Shown here one piece after another: positions 9,897-20,596 of a stretch of DNA of 21,949 nucleotides (position 1 is its first letter; each line of letters begins with the position of its first letter). The translations under genes and the position numbers were made by a program. Source of the stretch: Haplomitrium mnioides (lineage: Eukaryota > Marchantiophyta > Haplomitriopsida > Calobryales); the NCBI GenBank assembly GCA_049999725.1, contig JBNGIS010018892.1, positions 1 through 21,949 on the forward strand. Reading direction: 5' to 3'. The notes beneath the pieces were generated by a model. That model was not told the DNA's origin, did not search any database, and saw only the letters and a program-made list of their open reading frames with translations.

Positions 9897-11189
9897 AGAA
9901 TCGGAATTCAAGGATATCATTGCTTATTTGCAGTATCAAGTTGTATCTTAAGGCATGAGCCCTGAGAAAAAGAGCAATGTTCCAACACAAAATGTCTCCT
10001 TATACTATGTACCGATGAATCTTGTATAAATTGGAGCTAGATAAGGTGCTTCGGAGATGCATGGATGGAGAGGATCGGAAGAAAGTGATTTTCGCTTTCC
10101 ATGAGGATATGGAGGGAGGTCATTTTGCGACTAGTAATACACTGAAGAAAATTCTTGAAAGTCGTTATTAGTGGCCCAAGATGAATAAAGAGGTGGCAGA
10201 ATTTATTAAAAATTGTGATTTATGCCAGCGTATCAGACATCCTACTGCCACATCCCATTGGCCTTTGACTCTGATCTTACCTTTAGCTCCATTTGAAAAG
10301 TGGGGGATTGATTTTGTTAGTCCTATTCAACCAGCATCCCGATGGACACATAATCGATATATTTTAGTAGCTACGGATTATGCTACGAAATGGGCCAAAG
10401 CTGAGTTGGTGAAGTGAGATACCGCGGAGGTTCTTGCGGAGTTCCTATTCAATAATATTATTGGCCGATTTGGATGTCTACTAGAGCTGGTGAGCGATTA
10501 AAGGGCACATTTCTTGAATTCTACAATTGAGATGCTGACGACAAGATATTTGATAAAACATCATAAAACTACTCCATATAATAAATATGAGAGCTAGCGA
10601 GCATACAGAGAAGGTAAATGGAATTTTATGTAAAATCATGAACAAGATTGCAGCAGCAGACAAGATTTCTTGGAATAAGAAAGTAGTTGCAACATTATGG
10701 GCATATCAGACTACAGAAAATATTACAACAAAGAAAACTCCTTATTTCCTAGTTTATGAGATGTATGCTATTATGCCGGTGGAGTTGGCAATTCCGACTT
10801 TGCAGATCTAGATAACAGATTGTAAATCCATGGAGGATAGTATGTGGGATCAAGCTCAAGAAATTATTAGGTTGGAAAAAGAGAGGACTCTTACTCTGGA
10901 GGCTACAGAAAATATTCAGTGGCAACAGAAATGGAAGCATGACAAGAAGTTGAGGTCTACAATGGTTAAGGAAGGAGAATTGGTCCTAATTTATGATTCT
11001 CATTATCATTTGTTTCCAAGGAAGCTTCAGACAAGATGGGATGGTCCCTATCAGGTGATTCATGTTTATGACAATTGATCAGTGTCATTGGCGACATTAG
11101 AGGGAGAATCTCTTCCTACACGTATCAATGGGTACTGATCGAAGAAATATTTTTATGAAGAAGATGCTTGCAAGTACATTGCGAAATAG
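9897..11189 (+). pseudogene. gypsy-1 integrase
   Basis: Integrase inserts the DNA copy into the genome. The N-terminal HHCC zinc finger is complete: His codons at 10100 and 10121, Cys codons at 10214 and 10223 (CDLCQ). The DDE core keeps Asp at 10310-10312 (WGIDFVSPI), Asp at 10496-10498 (LVSD, followed by a stop where relatives have Gln) and Glu at 10608-10610 (TEKVNGIL), but a frameshift lies between the second Asp and the Glu. The spacing is about 36 residues, as expected for D,D35E. After the core comes LWAYQTTENITT, then the C-terminal block GELVLIYDSHYHLFPRKLQTRWDGPYQV (10970-11062). No chromodomain is visible. The frame ends at TAG 11187-11189. Confidence 0.92.
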
Positions 11190-11207
11190 AGAGGAGGAAC
11201 ATGTGGA

Positions 11208-12705
11208 GTGGTTTTCAACTTAAGCAGTCCAGTAATTTGGTATGCATCTTTCATTCTACACCATATGCAAGGTAATGGGGTGTGTACACCAGAGGAAAGG
11301 GATTTCTTGGAGAAGGACAAGAGGACAATCTCTAAAGATATAGTATGGGAAGATGGAGTGCCAAATAAGCCAGGTCGCTTACCTTGGCAAATGCCTTCAA
11401 TTGAACCAATTCCCAGATAGTAGGTTGAGATGAGGGTTTCAAATTCCCCTTATCCAAAGCCGCAGAAGAGAGCCAGAACCAAAGTGAAAGAAATGTGGGT
11501 TCCAAAGGTTGTTCCAGTACCTGCTACAGCAAGTCGCCTAGAGAGGTGGCTATGTATCCGCTGGCTTGTCGAAAGCCAGGGGAGATGCAGACTATCGATA
11601 TGATCGATCTCGGAGAAGGAAGTGGGGATTGGGGGAAGACTCTAGAAGAGATTGATGCCCAAAGAATTGCCTAAAGGAAAGGAAATGAGGAAGGCTCTAG
11701 TTCAGATCCAAAGAGGGATTCAATGGCAAGTTCGGCTGCAATGCCCGAAGTGTTTGTTGAGGTTGATAATTTGGAAGAATCCAATGTTATTCTTCTGGAG
11801 GTCAGGAAAGAGAGATGAGGGGAGGATCTTCCAACGGTAGATGTAACATCAACTCGAGATTTTGATATTCAATATGTTGACCCAATGGGGGAAAAAGAGG
11901 AAGAGGCCAATGAGCTAGAAGAGGAAGTTCTGAAGTCTACATCGGAAGAGTCTTCCGATATCCCGTCAATAATTCAAAGGGAAGGAAAGGAAGTTGCAAA
12001 AGGGTCTGATACTGAGTCGGAGCATTGGGAAAATACTTATCAGTTGGTGAAGAGCATAATCAAGATAAAAGAGAACAAATTGGAGAATGTAATCCATGAG
12101 GAGAGAGAAACTTCAAAGATTCTAAGGAAGACATTAACGTATCTATAGAAAAAGTGACAAAAGGACACAGATGAGTTGGCAAAAGTTGAAGAATTAAAGA
12201 AGAAATTGGCAGCATCGAATACGTTGATGAAACATTGGGAGGAGAGTTTTGCGCTAGAGAAGGAGAAGCTAGCAAGAGTTACTATAGAGTTTCAAGAGCA
12301 AAGGAGAAAGAGCCAGCAGCTGTTTGGAGAGAAAGCCTTGCTCCAATCCGATGTTTGTAAGTTGATTGGGGAATTGGAGAACTTGGAGGAGCAAAGGAGG
12401 GTGCATGAGGCAAAAGAGAAAGAATGGGTACGGTTGTATCAAGCTCTCTAGACGTCGAAGTCAATTCAAGAGAATAGAGCCAATATGTTGCAATTAAAAT
12501 TGGCTGAGTGGCAGAAGGATTCCTTGGAGAGAGAGAAGAGGGAGTTCTCTGAAGATCTACTCAAAGCTATGTGCGATGCTCTGGGTTTGAAGCAAATTAG
12601 GACAAAGTGCAGCAGCTTCGAAGTCCAACATTGGACAGAATGGATATGAGTATGCAAAAGCTAGTGTTTGATCTCAATGAAGCTAATCAGAAGGTGGCAA
12701 TGTGA
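11208..12705 (+). pseudogene. Extra gypsy-1 ORF downstream of integrase, coiled-coil protein
   Basis: Between integrase and the PPT lies a decayed ORF of up to about 480 codons. Its first third (11208 to about 11550) has WEDGVPNKPGRLPWQMP and a basic KPQKRARTKVKE segment, with TAGTAG at 11418-11423 possibly replacing Gln-Gln. A second frame runs from about 11550 to 12600 and reads through stops at 11672, 11816, 12146, 12155 and 12449 without a shift; another shift near 12595 leads to TGA 12703-12705. The C-terminal half is a strongly charged heptad-like coiled coil (VEELKKKLAAS, EKEKLARVTIEFQEQRR, LENLEEQRRVHEAKEKEW). I see no membrane segment or signal peptide, which argues against an envelope-type protein. 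Tat- and Athila-group elements often carry an extra ORF here; the function of this one is unknown. Confidence 0.7.
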
Positions 12706-12779
12706 GAGAGTAGTTGGCGATGCTCAAAGAGAAGAGATACTGAGAAGTAACATAAGATTTATTCTAAGTAAAACCTTCT

Positions 12780-12790
12780 GAAGAGGGGAA
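12780..12790 (+). other. gypsy-1 polypurine tract
   Basis: GAAGAGGGGAA precedes the TG start of the 3' LTR by two bases. This is the expected place for the plus-strand primer. It is the only clear purine run just before the proposed LTR start and helps set that boundary, although the exact first LTR base could differ by a few bases. Confidence 0.7.
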
Positions 12791-12792
12791 TC

Positions 12793-14249
12793 TGAAGTTA
12801 CTGTAGTATAGAGATCAATTTATTAGTTACTTATTGTTTCACTAGTGTCGATTTGGGAATTCCAAATTTAGTATAAGTCTCCTAAAGACTCTAAATTGAG
12901 GGTTGCTTTGTTGGTTGCTTTTGATAATTTTGAGTAAAGATCCATTGAAGGAAATTCTGAATTGTTGAGTGATTGTATTCTGTCATCGAAAACTAGAGTA
13001 AGGAAGAGAATTTGCAAGAGCGCAAGCAAGAGAGTAGTCCTATTCCAGATGTGCAGAAAAGAGCTCAAAGTGGTTGCTTTCTTGTCAATGCAAATTTGCG
13101 GATTGTCGTTTGGTGAAAGAAGATAAAATCATCTTCAGCTTTTCCGAAAATTGTATTTGAATTGGATGTATAATTAGAATCGGCAAAGTGACCCAAGAAG
13201 AGAGTCGAGTGTGGTAGGGAGGGGTATCCTAAGCTAGTCGTAGGGCCTACTTGATCGTTTATAAGAAAGTAGGGACCTTGTTAAATATGCAGAGGGATTA
13301 GGGAATAGAGTGGTGAGAACCTACTTTGCATATCGATAGATTTTTGAGGTTAAGTTTGAGTCAACGGACTTGAAATCATTGCGCCTAATATGGTCTTTGC
13401 TCAAGGTGCGGGGCTTAAATCCAAAATCTATAGCGTAGCGGAGACACGAGAGGGTTGATTGAGAGGGAGAGTACAAGAGAGCGATTGAAGCTCCTCCTTG
13501 ATCCTTGTGATTCGCAAGAGAGAAAATGAATTTCTCGAGGGCTACATGAGAATAAAGATAGCACATGTATGTGGAAAAGTGGAGTTTAGAAGAGCGAGCA
13601 CGGAAAGAGGATCTTTGGGATCCAAAGCATCTGAAGGACCTGTGTCGATTGTTAGTCGCTAGCGGAAGTTGTCACAAGAGAGAGGCAGAAGTAAGCTTAA
13701 ATTGGATTCATATTAGTTTCGGGATCGATTCTGAAGAGAGAAAGGAAAAGAGAGTCAAAAGTCCAAAGAGTTCAGCGGAACGACGGTCAATCTTCCCAAT
13801 AGAAAACGATGTCGGATGGTTGAGTTCGGAAGAGATTTACGTCGTGTAGCGGTTGGAGTCCAAGTGACGTCAGCTACTTTGTTGTTTAGCGTTAGAGCCA
13901 ACGTATGGAGTGTGGTTCAAGGAAGGACAAGCGATCCAGCTTTTGAGTTGACAACGGCGTTAGACGGCGGTGGAAGCGGTTTCAAAGTGGAGCTTCAGAA
14001 TTTGTTTGTTGAGATCATAAACGTCATTTCGGAAATATAATATCTTGCCTTATTTGGTTTGAAAGAAGTTTCTGGAGGCCAATCTTTTAATTGTAGAGTC
14101 TGATTGTGATTGAGAGATTGTCCAAAAAGCGGAAATTGCAAGTTTTGCTGAGAAAGTGTGTCCTATTTTCCTATTTCCACTGCCTCCCTATGTAAAAGAA
14201 CCCGTAAGAGGGATAAATCTTGTATTTTTGGGATCTCTCTATTACCACA
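12793..14249 (+). repeat. gypsy-1 3' LTR (about 1457 bp)
   Basis: The start TGAAGTTACTG follows the PPT, and the end CCACA at 14249 is where identity with the 5' copy stops. From 12882 onward it aligns with 2414-3754. Most differences counted by hand are transitions. The next bases GTAAG are the predicted gypsy-1 target duplication and are followed at once by minus-strand copia-2 sequence. Open frames inside the LTR on either strand are not genes. Confidence 0.88.
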
Positions 14250-14378
14250 GTAAGCCATAAAAATATAAATGAATATGATAATGAGCAAGATGATCAAAAG
14301 ATTTGTACATCCAAGAAAAATGAATATGGCACCAGAATATAAAATATGATCATCGATAAGATGAAAAAACAAAAAATG

Positions 14379-14957
14379 TCAAATATGTTGATGAAAATCA
14401 TAAAATTCTGGATAGTCAAAGGAGTCCAATAAGATCACAATATTGCTGATCTGTGTAGAAGGTAAAGCCTTCGTAAATAGATCTCCTATATTATCTTTAA
14501 TGGCGATCATTTGCATTAAAATAGTATCATCTTGTTGCTCATGTGTAAAAACGATTTTTGGCACAATATGCTTTATGCAATCTCCTCTAATTAATCTCTA
14601 TGAGATCTATTGCACAAATGCCAAATTATCCTCATAGACAGTAGTATGGTCAGATATACAAGGTAAACCAGAAGAAACATAAACATGATCAATTATCCTA
14701 CGCAAATAGATGCATTCATTACTGGCTTCATATAGAGCTATTATCTTTACATGGTTGGAAGATGTGTAAGTTAGAGTTTGCTTAGTACTCTTCCAAGATA
14801 TAGCTCTAGAGCCATATAGAAATACATATCCGGTTTGGAATTTAGCATCATCAAGATTCGATAGGTATCTTGCATCCGTATAACCTATTAGAATTTAATC
14901 ATTGTTTTTCGGGAAATAAAGGCCAGTGTTAGTGGTTCCTTGCAAATATCTCAATAT
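14379..14957 (-). pseudogene. copia-2 RNase H
   Basis: Minus-strand pieces in order are a YLQGTTNTGLYFPK lead-in, IGYTDARYLS (first acidic residue), TGYVFLYGSRAISWKSTKQ, SSNHVKIIALYEAS (where relatives have Glu, this copy has Lys), TVYEDN, IKHIVPKIVFTHEQ and the terminal DLFTKALP. Several stops break it. The change of the catalytic Glu to Lys fits a single G-to-A transition. It is the counterpart of the intact copia-1 RNase H and is no longer functional. Confidence 0.85.
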
Positions 14958-16273
14958 TCACTTGATACCATTCCAATTTCTTATAGTAGGTTGTGAACTA
15001 TGCTTGGCTAATAGGTTCACGACAAAGGAAATATCTGGTCGAGTTTGATTTGCCAAGAACAAAAGAGCTCCTAAAGTGGAGAGATATGGTATCTCAGATC
15101 CTAGGATAGGCTCTATGTCTTTTCTTTTACGGAATAAATCTTTGTCTCTGTCTAGTGTTCTAATCTCTATAGGTGATGTTACTAAATGAGATTTATCCAT
15201 ATTAAATTGTTTTAGAACTTTCTTAGTATAAACACTTTGATGGACTAATATGCCATCATCAAGGTACTCAAACTGTAGTCCTAAGCAATAGGCGCTCTTA
15301 CCAATATCCCTGATATCAAAAGCTTTCTTAAGCATGGATATAGTCTACTCAAGTATGAATTGGTGATCAAATAAGTTTATATCATCAATATAAATTGTGA
15401 CAATAATAAATTATTTGTTAGCATGTTTGATAAATAAACTTAGTGCAGTGTCATCAAAGTTAAAACCCATGGCCATCATCTCCTCTTGAAATCTCAGATA
15501 CTTTATACGACCACTTTGCTTAAATCCATAAATAGATCTCATGATCTGGACATCATATCCATCCTTGGCGAGAGGCATGGATTGATGCATAGAAGGCTAT
15601 AGGTCCAATCTGCCTAGACTACATCTCATGGACTAAAGGCCCAAGCCCAGTACTCCCTCTCTTGGGCTTTATATAGGTCGATGGTAATGAGGTAGATGGG
15701 TCGCTAAATGGGTTTCTCTTAGAGACATTCTCCACCTAAATATGATAGATATTTATGGCTATAAGATGTGTAGGAGCTTTCATATAGATCTAGGTATCTA
15801 ATACCCCATAAAGATATGTTGTCACAACATCTATCTGATGTGTCATGAGCTTATGTTATAGGGAAAAGCCTACTAAGAACCAGGGCGTATGTGAGTTCAT
15901 AGTCTCTCCCAGGTATCTGTGTATAGCCCTTGGCTACAAGGCGTCCCTTATATCTAACAATATCGCCTTTTTCATTTTGTTTTTTCACAAAAATCCACCT
16001 ACATCCAATTAAGTGGGCATCAGAGGGTATGTGGATTAAAGGTCTGAATACTTTCCTCTTTATCATAGAATCCAATTTGAAATTCATCGCCTTTTCCCAT
16101 TCAATCCAATGGGGATTGTCCATAGCTTCTTTGATAGACATTGGATAAGAGAGTGCATTGGATATAGTCTGTGCAATCATGAATGCGAAATTATCATCCA
16201 TATTAACAATTTCTCTTTGCCATAATATCCCAGTGTCTATATAGTGGATTGAAATTTCTTTATTATCCGACAT
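14958..16273 (-). pseudogene. copia-2 reverse transcriptase
   Basis: The RT entry is clear: WIEWEKAMNFKLDSM, GCRWIFVKKQNEKGD, RYKGRLVAKGYTQ, DYELTYA, then after a break DVVTTYLYGVLDT, IYGFKQSGR, the catalytic YIDD at 15381-15392, FDIRDIGKSAYCLGLQ, HQSVYTKKVLKQF and YLSTLGALLFLANQTRPDIS. A stretch at about 15600-15765, between the YLYG and KQSGR blocks, does not align with RT and looks inserted. Stops and shifts are frequent. The linker between integrase and RT (16274-16580) shows no domain. Confidence 0.9.
15602..15757. other. Probable 156-bp insertion inside the copia-2 RT
   Basis: The sequence is flanked by the 7-bp direct repeat GGCTATA at 15595-15601 and 15758-15764, as expected of a target-site duplication, and interrupts RT homology. 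It contains an inverted repeat GCCCAAG/CTTGGGC (15639-15645 and 15661-15667, 15-base loop) next to a TTTATATAGG stretch. I see no terminal inverted repeats and no poly(A) end, so the element type is not identified. The 7-bp repeat could also be chance. Confidence 0.4.
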
Positions 16274-16580
16274 CTCTAAAAGAGAGATAGTAGGTTGAGA
16301 TGCTAGTGTAATAGATGATGATGGTGGTATAGGCGCACCAGTTGAGAAAGTAGTCGTCTTTGTTGAAATTCATTGTTTTGGTTGAGAGTCTTTTGAACCT
16401 AAAGAATGTCCTCTCTTTTGCCTTGATAATTGATCACTTGATGTTATATTAGTGTCTTGAATTCTTGTAGGTACATTTACAGCAAGAATATGTGATTGTA
16501 TTACCTTTGCAATCTCATTGAATGAGTCATGCAATTGTTCTAAAATTTTGGTCACTTGAAAAGGTCTCTTAACTTCATCC

Positions 16581-17624
16581 TCACATTGCATTGTTCTCTG
16601 ATCTATCCATAAAATAGATATTTTCTCCCATTCTAACTTTTTTCAGTAATGAAGAATGTCTATATTCAAATAATGATGGGAATATATCCTCGTAGAAATG
16701 GCAGTCTCCAAATCTTGTTTGAAATACATCTGGTGTGGATGGTTCCACATAGCGTAGGATCAATAGAGATTCATATCCTACATAAGTGCCATTCTATCTT
16801 TTAGAACCCATTTTAGTCCTTTTCGGTCCCATAATCAGAACAAGGACGTGACAACCAAAAATTCATAGATGAGATAGATCGGGAATAGTCCCATAGGAAA
16901 GTTGGTGAGGTGTCAAGGTATTAAATGTCGATGGCCCAAATTTTAATAATGATGCAACATATAATACAGCGTGGTCTCATGCAAAAACCGGTAATTTGGT
17001 TTGCATGAGCATGGGTCTAGCTATCATCTGTATGCTACGAATAACTCTTTCGGCTATGCCATTTTGAAAATAGACATGAGCCACATAGTATTTGGTATCT
17101 ATACCCGTGGTCATGTAAAAATCATCAACAGTCTTTGATATAAACTCTCTCGTATTGTCAACTCATAGGACTCTAATCGAATTTTCTAGAAATTGAGCTT
17201 TCAATTTTAGAATATGCGTCAGAATCCTAGGAAAGACTAATTTTTGAGTAGAGATCAGTAAGACTTGTGACCATTTTGATGACGCGAAAAATATAACCAA
17301 GAAGTACCAAAAGGGTCCACTTGGTAGGTCTATAAGGCCACATACATCTACATGTAGTCTCTCCAGAAATCTCAATATATCCATTGCAGTCTTGGATATT
17401 GCTAGTCGTAGGACTAGCTTGACTTGAGAACATTCGATGCATTGTTTATTGATCATGTGTGGTTTAAAGCTAGGAAGAATAGATCTCGACACTTTGAGAG
17501 TATTCTGAAACATATTCGTGCCAAGATGTTCTAGGCGTTTATGCCACAATATGTTCTGATCAATTTGTTTTGCATCAAGTAAGAAACTTTGAAATTGCGT
17601 TACATAAAACCCAAGGGGATACAC
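16581..17624 (-). pseudogene. copia-2 GAG-pre-integrase and integrase
   Basis: Minus-strand order: the zinc-binding ILWHKRLEHLG and CIECSQ (HHCC finger), then the catalytic core with LHVDVCGLIDLPSGPF (first Asp), VDNTREF (second Asp) just below 17163, and FQNGIAERVI (catalytic Glu) near 17065, followed by QMIARPMLMQTKLP and GTYVGYES. These match the plant copia integrase pattern well. The frame is lost between the first and second Asp, and stops occur in the region equivalent to AWxHA and after it, where a Trp or Arg codon has become TGA. It is inactive. Confidence 0.88.
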
Positions 17625-17643
17625 AAAAAGTGTTTCTTTAAAT

Positions 17644-17910
17644 TCAGAGCATTATGTTTGTGAAGAAGGACTTGCACTTCAATATAGTGTGAGTGATGCT
17701 ACTATCGATTTTGCATGTATTTATGTCGCCCAATTTAGGAACTAAAGATATACACTGCAACATGTGATTTTTTGGAGCATCCACAACATCTTCCTTATCA
17801 ATATAATCACTAAGTGTATTTGTTTGTTCCATGAACATTCCATGATTTTCTAAAATAGATTGTTTACTCTTATCTTTTGCATACAATGCAACCAAATATG
17901 CAGGGATTCT
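17644..17910 (-). pseudogene. copia-2 protease region
   Basis: The copia aspartic protease motif appears as CKIDSSITHTILK, matching the DSxxTHTI pattern of plant copia elements, with the catalytic Asp retained. Upstream is a variable acidic linker (SDYIDKEDVVDAPKN). The upstream boundary is a stop near 17910, directly after the zinc knuckle of gag. The short domain is otherwise uninterrupted over about 84 codons. Confidence 0.75.
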
Positions 17911-18791
17911 TCACATTTTCTGAGTATGGCCTATGGTACCACATCTAGTACATATAGTTGAACCTCTCGTATTACTTGTGGATGGCATATTTCTGCTTCT
18001 GTTTTGAGATCGGCCACCTCTTTTTCCTCTTGGAAAATATTTTCCCGTAGAGCTCCTTCCTCTTCCTCTCCCCTTGAATTGGTTATTATACATTCCAGTC
18101 ATTAGGGCTTTTCTCCTATATGAGGCTTGCTTGTTGGAACCATATCTGATTCTTTTTTGTGGTTGTCCTCTATTGTTTATTGGTTTAATGCAATGAGCTT
18201 CAGGTGGTTTAGATAATGGCATAGTTCTATGAGGTCTGGTTTTAGAGTTTTTCATAAGTAAATCTTGATGTTTCTCTACTAACAATAAATATGCAATTAA
18301 CTCATAATATCTTCTAAAGTTCATATTCCTGCATTGTGTAGACATGATCATATTTGTAGGATGGAAAGTTGATAATGTTTTCTATATTTATTCCTCTAGT
18401 GAAACAGGGTGTCCAAAGAGAGTTAATTGACTTATGATTTTGAAAAGTTCATTGTTATACTTGGACATTGTTGTAAAATTCTGACCTCTCAATCTTACCC
18501 AATCATGCCTTGCTTTTGGCATATGGATTGTTTTTGTGTGGTCAAAACGCTCTTTTAAGCAATCCCACAACAATTTGAGATTACTCCTATTTAAATATTG
18601 CAGTTTAAGAGGATCAGATAGGTGGTGTCTAAGAAACACCAATGCTTGTACATTTTGCTAAGCATTAATATCCTCATCAGTGAGGATAGTTGTTTTCAAT
18701 CCTTTGGAAACAAGGTGAGTAGTAGCATCAAGTGACCAGGAGAGAAATTTTTCTCCTTCTATGGTCAAGCTTTAAAACTTAGTTTTTCCAT
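17911..18791 (-). pseudogene. copia-2 gag (UBN2-type) with zinc knuckle
   Basis: Gag starts at minus-strand ATG 18789-18791 (MEKLSFKA). One missing base then breaks the frame before a typical UBN2 gag body: GEKFLSWSLDA, SKGLKTTIL, VFLRHHLSDPLKLQYL, LLWDCLKERF and KARHDWVRLRGQNF. A basic Arg/Gly-rich stretch (FKGRGRGRSSTGK) precedes the CCHC knuckle CTRCGTIGHTQKM, whose last Cys position is a TGA stop. A TAG in the N-terminal part sits where Gln is plausible. Product would be the particle protein; this copy cannot make it. Confidence 0.88.
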
Positions 18792-19070
18792 TTCTTAGAA
18801 TGCTTATATGAACAAAGTTGAAGAAGTAGAGAATAGATTTCTTAAAAATTTTGTATATTCAATAACTAAAGGAGTCTTGATTTATAAATGACAAAATGCT
18901 TTTATCTCTTTCTGTTATTTGAACTTTTGTAGAATTGTAAAAGAATTATATAACTGAGTTGTTATAGAATATGCTTCCCTCTTCTTCTTGCTGTAGGCAA
19001 GAGGTTGGCTCTGTATATTTGAAAATATGTGTTGGTGCAGATACTTGAAGCTGTTCTAATATCACCAACA
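18792..19070 (-). repeat. Probable copia-2 5' LTR or leader, boundary uncertain
   Basis: Upstream of gag on the minus strand the sequence is AT-rich and non-coding. At 19070 the minus strand reads TGTTGGTG, a common copia LTR start, and the inverted copy CACCAACA ends at 19030 on that strand. If 19070 is the LTR start, the LTR spans up to about 280 bp and a TTATATAATTC stretch near 18950 could be its TATA region. An alternative is that TGGTGATATTAGAAC at about 19066-19052 is a damaged initiator-Met PBS and the LTR lies further right. I cannot settle this because no second LTR copy is in the window. Confidence 0.35.
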
Positions 19071-19543
19071 GAATCTTATAATAAGAACTTTGTTTTCTTG
19101 CAGATGTAGGTTGATAAAATTGAATCCGATTTCCACAATATGTAACATTGATCTATATTGATGTGATCAGAATATATGAAGTTGTATTTCTGAGAAAATA
19201 GTGAGTTTGATAGTTTAGATGGTCTGATATATAGTTGTGAACCTTGTGGATTAGTTGTGGCAATTATCTTGCTCTGATTTGTTCAAAACTATGAGCCAAC
19301 TAGTTAGTTTAAATGTATATACTATGTATAGTATCAAGTTTCTAGATTTTATATCCTAAATTTTACAATTTTAATAGTTATTCTTAATTTTGTTTATATA
19401 TAGAGAATGAGGTATAGTTATTGTAAAATATTAGACTAAATAACCACTACTTTTAATAAAGAATAGGCTACTCAGACCACAAACTTTTTTTAAAGAGAAA
19501 AATTGTGATTTTTGAATTCAAAAAACAAGGTTATTTAAAAAAA
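19071..19543. other. AT-rich DNA, no gene seen
   Basis: No frame of useful length or known motif appears on either strand. It may be host flanking sequence of copia-2 or part of its LTR, depending on which 5' boundary is right. Confidence 0.5.
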
Positions 19544-19643
19544 NNNNNNNNNNNNNNNNNNNNNNNNNNNNNNNNNNNNNNNNNNNNNNNNNNNNNNNNN
19601 NNNNNNNNNNNNNNNNNNNNNNNNNNNNNNNNNNNNNNNNNNN
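19544..19643. other. Assembly gap of 100 N
   Basis: A second run of exactly 100 N, again a placeholder of unknown true size. It follows a run of A that may have stopped assembly. Confidence 0.98.
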
Positions 19644-20337
19644 AATCAATATTATTAGTTTTTATGAAAATATTGGAAAGCTCAAATTTGGTGAAAAGCA
19701 TAAAAATTATGGTAAGTTTTCACTAAAAATTTGCATTTATCAATGATTACAATTCTAAGCCCAAAAGTTGAAATACAAGTCACAAGAAGCTATTTTGAAA
19801 TATGTTTGATTGCACAAACTCTAGGCGCACATAGACATGATGCTCTTTCAAACTTTTTTGTTGGAAAAAAATTACAAAACATAACGAATAAACTCAAGAT
19901 GACTAGAAGTCAAGGAAATGAGTTTGCAATTGGTAAACACAAAAACAAAGAAAACGAAACATGGCATGGACTATGAAGTTTTATTTTAAACTTCAAGAAA
20001 GAAGTAAGCTTTCACTTGTAGTTGAAAATCCATGCAATCAAAAGTTAATATAGGCTTTCAAAAAGGTTTCAGCATTTAAAAATATTTCATAATTCAACGA
20101 AGCATATATACAAACGTATTATATTTCAAAATAAAAAAGGTAGTAGCTAAGTAGATTAAATTAAAAATGTAAACAAGAAACATCTCTAAGTACTAGACTT
20201 GATTCAACTAAACAAAGGTTTTAAGATCTACAAAAGAGTCTATAACTTGTGTACAAACAAAGTTGTAATCGGTAGTCTTTGTATGAAGAAGCTTGAGGGT
20301 TGTACATGAGAAGTAGAACTTGTGGAAGGCTTGGACT
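19644..20337. other. AT-rich DNA, no gene seen
   Basis: A frame open over 19731-19976 begins at a non-ATG codon, has no recognisable motif and is not called. At 19821-19834 the word CTAGGCGCACATAG is a relative of the palindromic core of the tandem repeat that starts 500 bases later. Confidence 0.5.
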
Positions 20338-20596
20338 TCCACCCCAAAGTCTAGGCACGCATAGGAATCCAAGCTCAACATATGAACACTCCACCCTAAA
20401 GTCTCTGCGTGCTTAGGAATCCAAGCTCAACATGTGAACACTCCACCCAAAAGTCTATGCGCGCATAGGAATTTGAACTCATCATATGAACACTCCACCC
20501 CAAAATCTCTGCGCAATTAACATGTGAACACTCCACCCCAAAGTCTATAAGCGCATAGAAATCCAAACTCACTATATGAACATTCCACAACAAAGA
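20338..20596. repeat. Tandem repeat, 52-bp unit, five copies plus a partial sixth
   Basis: Copies start at TCCACCCC-like words at 20338, 20390, 20442, 20494, 20532 and 20584. Copies 1, 2, 3 and 5 are each exactly 52 bp; copy 4 is 38 bp, having lost 14 bases. Each full unit holds a near-palindrome related to CTATGCGCGCATAG, perfect over 14 bp in copy 3 (20455-20468), followed by GGAATCCAAGCTCA and ending ATATGAACAC. A unit of 52 is not a multiple of three, so peptide repeats seen on the minus strand are accidental. Isolated core-like words persist at 20670-20683 and near 20743. Confidence 0.92.

Larger units (their letters stand above)
14250..19070 (-). mobile_element. Ty1/copia retrotransposon copia-2, degenerate, split by gypsy-1
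   Basis: Read on the minus strand this contains gag, zinc knuckle, protease, GAG-pre-integrase, integrase, RT and RNase H in copia order, with many stops and shifts. Its 3' end is cut off at 14250 by the gypsy-1 3' LTR, so its own 3' LTR should lie on the far side of gypsy-1, left of the window. The 5' end is tentative (near 19070). RT and RNase H resemble copia-1 closely, sharing HQSxYTKKxLKQF, LGALLxLANQTRPDIS and HSSQPTIRxWNG patterns, so both belong to the same wider lineage. It is the oldest of the three elements by nesting order. Confidence 0.88.

Noticed and set aside
8434-10940. Minus-strand open frames across gypsy pol (for example 8622-9080 and 9703-9990)
   Set aside because: They are antisense shadows of clearly recognisable RT, RNase H and integrase on the plus strand.
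11885-12451. Envelope-like protein in the post-integrase ORF
   Set aside because: The readable part is hydrophilic coiled coil with no signal peptide or membrane segment.
19731-19976. 81-codon plus-strand open frame
   Set aside because: Non-ATG start, no recognisable motif, adjacent to an assembly gap and in AT-rich DNA.
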